A stretch of DNA of 7,545 nt from an uncultured Oscillibacter sp. (lineage in GTDB: Bacteria; Bacillota; Clostridia; Oscillospirales; Oscillospiraceae). Each line of letters opens with the position of its first letter. Position 1 is the stretch's first letter. Positions 4,908 to 7,545 of this stretch are shown in pieces. The DNA lies in the NCBI GenBank assembly GCA_910585245.1, contig CAJUCO010000058.1, forward strand, positions 1 through 7,545, given 5' to 3'. The notes beneath the pieces are model-generated. The model was not told the origin of the DNA and searched no databases. It saw only the letters and a list, made by a program, of their open reading frames with translations. The position numbers were made by a program, and so were the translations under genes.

Positions 4908-6350
4908 TTACACTCTCTTCCAGGCCGCTCCGCCCTTCACGTCGGTGACCTCAATGCCCTGGGCTTTCAGCTCGTCGCGAATCCGATCCGCCTCGGCAAA
5001 GTTCTTGGCCTTTTTGGCCTCATAACGGGCCAGGACCTTGGCGTCGATTTCCGGGTCTCCCTGGCCGGTGATCACATAGTCCCCGCCGCCGCTCTTCGTG
5101 GCCTGGGCCGCCTTCTCCCGGATGGCCGCCGCCTTTTCCAAAAGGTTCATGGACAGCACCTTGTCAAATTCCCCGATGACGGCCAGTTTGGTGGCGTCGT
5201 TGGTTTCCGCCTTCAGCGCGTCGAAAACCGCCGTCACGGCCATGGAGGTGTTCAGGTCATTTCCCACCTGCCGGAGGAACCTCTCCCGGTACTCGCCGAA
5301 TACCGCCTGGTTCACCTCCCCCTCCGGGGCCAGCGCCGCAATGCGGTTTAAGAGTTTGGCGTAGGCCGCCGCGGCGTTGTCCAGGTTCTCCCAGGAGAAC
5401 ACCAGGGTCTTGCGGTAGTGGCTCTGGAGGCAGAACCAGCGGTAGGCCAGGGGGTCATAGCCCTTCTCCTCCAGCAAAGAAACCGTCAAAAACTCTCCCT
5501 TGGACTTGGACATCTTTCCCGCCGGGTCGTTCAGGTGGTGGACATGGAACCAGTGGGGGCACCAGGGGTGGCCCAGGTAGCTCTCCGACTGGGCGATTTC
5601 GTTGGTGTGGTGGGGGAAGGCGTTGTCCACGCCGCCGCAGTGAAGGTCCAGATATTCCCCGTTGTACTTCATGGAGATGCCGGAGCACTCAATGTGCCAG
5701 CCGGGATAGCCCACGCCCCAGGGGGAGTCCCACTTGAGGGCCTGGTCCTCAAACTTGGACTTGGTGAACCAGAGGACGAAGTCATTTTTGTTCCGCTTGT
5801 TTTGGTCTTCCTCCACGCCCTCCCGGACGCCCACGGCCAGATCATCCTCGTCGTGGTCGTTGAAAATGTAATACCGGGCCAGCTTGGAGCTGTCGAAGTA
5901 CACGTTTCCGCCGGCCAGATATGCGTAGCCGGTTTCCACCAGCTTGGAGATGATTTTGATATACTCGTCAACGCACCCTGTGGCAGGCTGGACCACGTCG
6001 GGCCGCTTGATGTTCAGCTTCCGGCAGTCGTCAAAGAAGGCGTCGGTGTAGAATTTGGCAATGTCCATGACGGTTTTGTTTTCCCGTTTGGCCCCCTTTA
6101 GCATTTTGTCCTCGCCGGTGTCCGCGTCGCTGGAGAGGTGCCCCACGTCCGTGATGTTCATGACCCGGTTCACGTCGTACCCGGCAAAGCGCAGGTACTT
6201 CTCCAGCACGTCCTCCATGATATAACTCCGGAGATTCCCGATGTGGGCAAAGTGGTACACCGTGGGGCCGCAGGTGTACATCTCCACCCGGCCGGGGGTG
6301 TGGGTCTTGAATTCTTCCTTCTTGTGGGTTGCGGAATTGTAAAGATACAT
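4908..6350 (-). CDS. cysS: Cysteine--tRNA ligase
   Basis: CysRS charges tRNA-Cys with cysteine in the cytosol. The 480-residue protein is close to the usual bacterial length (E. coli 461). The Rossmann class I core carries the HIGH-type motif as HIGN (36-39), also the form I recall in Bacillus CysRS, and an intact KMSKS (279-283). The catalytic zinc site is complete: Cys27 (CGPTVY), Cys222 (IECSG), His247 and Glu251 (HHTNE), with the same spacing as the E. coli ligands. The C-terminal part is a helical domain ending in the conserved KNFAEADRIRDEL segment and a tryptophan-containing tail (GGAAWKRV). AAGGAGG (6360-6366) stands 9 nt before the ATG. It is the last gene of the operon, 20 nt after gloA2, and is followed by a strong terminator. 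The upstream T-box should raise its expression when tRNA-Cys is uncharged. Confidence 0.98.
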   Translation of the reverse strand: MYLYNSATHKKEEFKTHTPGRVEMYTCGPTVYHFAHIGNLRSYIMEDVLEKYLRFAGYDVNRVMNITDVGHLSSDADTGEDKMLKGAKRENKTVMDIAKFYTDAFFDDCRKLNIKRPDVVQPATGCVDEYIKIISKLVETGYAYLAGGNVYFDSSKLARYYIFNDHDEDDLAVGVREGVEEDQNKRNKNDFVLWFTKSKFEDQALKWDSPWGVGYPGWHIECSGISMKYNGEYLDLHCGGVDNAFPHHTNEIAQSESYLGHPWCPHWFHVHHLNDPAGKMSKSKGEFLTVSLLEEKGYDPLAYRWFCLQSHYRKTLVFSWENLDNAAAAYAKLLNRIAALAPEGEVNQAVFGEYRERFLRQVGNDLNTSMAVTAVFDALKAETNDATKLAVIGEFDKVLSMNLLEKAAAIREKAAQATKSGGGDYVITGQGDPEIDAKVLARYEAKKAKNFAEADRIRDELKAQGIEVTDVKGGAAWKRV

Positions 6351-6370
6351 CCGTGTAGTCCTCCTTATTT

Positions 6371-6751
6371 TTATTCGTGCAACTCCAGGGGCAGCCCGTC
6401 CGGGTCACGGAAAAAAGTCATCCGCTTCCCGCTGTAGGGGTCCCAGCGAATCTCTTCGCAGGGGATGCCCCGGGCCTCCAGTTCCCGAACCGCCTCTTCG
6501 ATATCTTCCACCCAAAAGGCCAGATGGCGCAGGCCCCGGGCCTCCGGATAGCTGGGCCGCTCCGGCGCGCCGGGGACGGCGAAGATCTCCAGCTCCCCGT
6601 CCCCGAATTTCAAATCCAGCTTCCAGTCTCCCCGCTCCTCCCGGAAATTCTCCCGGAGGACGGGAAAGCCCAGCTTCTCCACATAAAACTCCCTGGCCCG
6701 CCGGTAGTCTGAAACGATCACCGCCACGTGGTGCATCCGCTGAAACAGCAT
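6371..6751 (-). CDS. gloA2: VOC-family glyoxalase-I-like metalloprotein, YaeR/SMU1112c type
   Basis: A 126-residue vicinal-oxygen-chelate protein with two beta-alpha-beta-beta-beta modules. The four metal ligands expected for the fold are present: His8 (MHHVAV), Glu55 (LEIFAV), His76 (GLRHLAFWV) and Glu123 (LPLELHE). The motifs ERPSYPEARGLRHLAF and FFRDPDGLPLEL match E. coli YaeR as I remember it, so I place it there rather than in true glyoxalase I. The substrate of this family is not established. The start at 6751 is set by AGGAGG 5 nt upstream; a longer in-frame reading to 6907 runs into cysE and lacks a comparable site. It sits 22 nt after cysE and 20 nt before cysS, so it is almost certainly in the same T-box-controlled mRNA. 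That context suggests a housekeeping role near cysteine metabolism, which is inference only. Confidence 0.92.
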   Translation of the reverse strand: MLFQRMHHVAVIVSDYRRAREFYVEKLGFPVLRENFREERGDWKLDLKFGDGELEIFAVPGAPERPSYPEARGLRHLAFWVEDIEEAVRELEARGIPCEEIRWDPYSGKRMTFFRDPDGLPLELHE

Positions 6752-6756
6752 ATATG

Positions 6757-6762
6757 CCTCCT
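6757..6762 (-). promoter_or_regulatory. Ribosome binding site that sets the gloA2 start
   Basis: Minus strand AGGAGG stands 5 nt before the ATG at 6751. It selects the 126-residue protein, whose N terminus then aligns with other YaeR proteins, over the 52-residue extension that would overlap cysE. Confidence 0.85.
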
Positions 6763-6773
6763 GTTCCCGCCGC

Positions 6774-7439
6774 TCAGGCGGGCTGTTTTCGGCGGGTCTT
6801 CTCCCGGCCCTGCAACGCCTGCTCCAGCTCCGCCATTTGCCGCTCCAGCCGTTCCAGCTCCTCCCGCACCGGGTCCTGGACGCTGATCTGGTCCACAGCG
6901 TCGGCATAGTACACCGGACAGCCGTTCACCCGGACAATCCGGGCCGGAACGCCCACGGCGGTGGACCCTGGCGGCACCTCCCGCAGCACCACCGCCCCGG
7001 CGGCGATGCGGGCGTTATCCCCCACCTTGAACGGGCCCAAAATCCGGGCTCCGGAGCCCACCATCACGTTGTTGCCCAAGGTGGGATGCCGCTTTCCCTG
7101 GTCCTTTCCAGTGCCCCCCAGGGTCACCCCCTGGTAGAGCAGGCAATCGTCCCCGATCTCGGCGGTTTCGCCGATGACGATGCCCATTCCATGGTCAATG
7201 ACCAGCCGCTGGCCGATGGTGGCGCCGGGGTGGATCTCAATGCCGGTCTTTTTCCGGACGCGCTGGGAAACCCACCGGGCCAGAAAATACCGCCTTCGCC
7301 GGTACAGCCAGTGCGCCGCCCGGTGCCACAGCAGCGCGTGGACCCCGGGATACAAAAGAAAAACCTCCAGCTTGCTTCGGGCGGCGGGGTCCCGGCGCTG
7401 GTAGGCGGCCAGCAGGCCGCCCAGACGAGTCAAATACAT
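6774..7439 (-). CDS. cysE: Serine O-acetyltransferase, short (EpsC-like) form
   Basis: CysE acetylates serine with acetyl-CoA to O-acetylserine, the precursor that sulfide converts to cysteine. The 221-residue protein has a short N-terminal helical part (DPAARSKLEVFLLYPGVHAL) and a left-handed beta-helix of hexapeptide repeats from about residue 66 (GIEIHPGATIG) to 170. Active-site residues are His83 (IDHGMG) and His118 (GKRHPT). The position of the E. coli catalytic Asp is Glu68, which I recall as normal in EpsC-type enzymes. The acetyl-CoA-binding VTLGGTGK loop is intact. The last 30 or so residues form a charged, probably coiled-coil helix (REELERLERQMAELEQAL) and end in KQPA, without the C-terminal isoleucine that E. 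coli CysE uses to bind CysK. AAGGAGT (7448-7454) precedes the ATG by 8 nt. It is the first gene after the T-box leader. Confidence 0.96.
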   Translation of the reverse strand: MYLTRLGGLLAAYQRRDPAARSKLEVFLLYPGVHALLWHRAAHWLYRRRRYFLARWVSQRVRKKTGIEIHPGATIGQRLVIDHGMGIVIGETAEIGDDCLLYQGVTLGGTGKDQGKRHPTLGNNVMVGSGARILGPFKVGDNARIAAGAVVLREVPPGSTAVGVPARIVRVNGCPVYYADAVDQISVQDPVREELERLERQMAELEQALQGREKTRRKQPA

Positions 7440-7473
7440 GGTGCTTCACTCCTTGTCAGGCCGGGAGGAAGTG

Positions 7474-7505
7474 AAAACGCCTCCCGTACCGAAGTACGAG
7501 AGGCG
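7474..7505 (-). terminator. Regulated terminator of the T-box leader
   Basis: Minus strand CGCCTCTCGTAC pairs over 12 bp (one U-G) with GTACGGGAGGCG around a UUCG tetraloop closed by C-G, and TTTTC follows. Its 5' arm (CGC and CUCUC) is shared with the antiterminator, so the two structures exclude each other. Confidence 0.92.
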
Positions 7506-7545
7506 ACGAATCGCGGTTCCACTCTCATTTATCACTCAAGGGGCC
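7474..7545 (-). promoter_or_regulatory. T-box riboswitch, 3' part, probably tRNA-Cys responsive
   Basis: The conserved T-box sequence AGAGTGGAACCGCG lies at 7525-7512 on the minus strand. The antiterminator (7526-7498) is complete: GAGAG with CUCUC and GCG with CGC flank the 7-nt bulge UGGAACC. The bulge begins UGGA, which would pair with the tRNA 3' end UCCA and so calls for a U73 discriminator, as in bacterial tRNA-Cys (tRNA-Gly and some tRNA-Thr also have U73). Stem I with the specifier codon lies beyond the right edge. The leader runs into cysE, 34 nt after the terminator U-run. Confidence 0.93.

Noticed and set aside
5418..6101. A 227-codon open frame on the plus strand opposite cysS
   Set aside because: It is antisense to the conserved CysRS core, with a Val/Gly/His-rich translation and no motif.
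6752..6907. Longer N terminus (52 residues) for the VOC protein
   Set aside because: It overlaps the end of cysE, is Arg/Trp/Ser-rich and unlike any VOC protein, whereas the ATG at 6751 has AGGAGG at ideal spacing.
7448..7473. Possible pairing of CACTTCCT with AAGGAGTG that would hide the cysE ribosome binding site
   Set aside because: The pairing needs a bulge and gives only about seven base pairs. The T-box terminator already explains the regulation.

Overview
The window reads as ordinary chromosomal DNA of a GC-rich, low-branching Firmicute, most likely of the Oscillospiraceae (Flavonifractor / Lawsonibacter / Oscillibacter type). This is inferred from the clostridial single-chain PurL, strong AGGAGG-type ribosome binding sites, sigma-A promoters of TTGACA-17-TATACT type, a T-box leader, many short GC-rich hairpins between genes, and strong C/G bias at third codon positions. 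No transposase, phage gene, CRISPR array, tRNA or rRNA is visible.

Layout. (1) 1-2109, + strand: the C-terminal 702 codons of purL (FGAM synthase), entering from the left edge. (2) 2110-2293: two hairpins with the same GGGCGGAC/GTCCGCCC arms, then a near-consensus promoter. (3) 2294-3805, +: an IMP dehydrogenase (guaB) that resembles the Tritrichomonas foetus enzyme, with matching residue numbers at key positions. (4) 3806-4041: a convergent junction with six hairpins. The outermost two are near-identical, and each is a better terminator for the gene on the far side. (5) 4042-4758, -: a two-gene module, an XRE-type repressor followed by a four-helix membrane protein of unknown function. Its promoter is flanked by three GAAG-N4-CTTC operator-like sites. 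(6) 4870-7545, -: a cysteine operon, cysE - gloA2 (yaeR-like) - cysS, with a T-box leader at the right edge (its 5' part lies outside) and a strong terminator after cysS.

How the genes work together. purL and guaB belong to one pathway (PRPP to IMP, then IMP to XMP for guanine nucleotides), but guaB has its own promoter. cysE makes O-acetylserine for cysteine synthesis and cysS charges tRNA-Cys. The T-box bulge reads UGGA, which pairs with a U73 discriminator as found in tRNA-Cys, so the operon should be switched on when tRNA-Cys is uncharged. The small VOC metalloprotein between cysE and cysS is translated from its own Shine-Dalgarno and probably shares this control. The XRE/membrane-protein pair looks self-regulated and independent of its neighbours.

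Most genes here are housekeeping. The points worth a second look are the T. foetus-like IMPDH, the triple operator of the XRE module, the antisense-overlapping 3' ends at the convergent junction, and the VOC protein inside a cysteine T-box operon.
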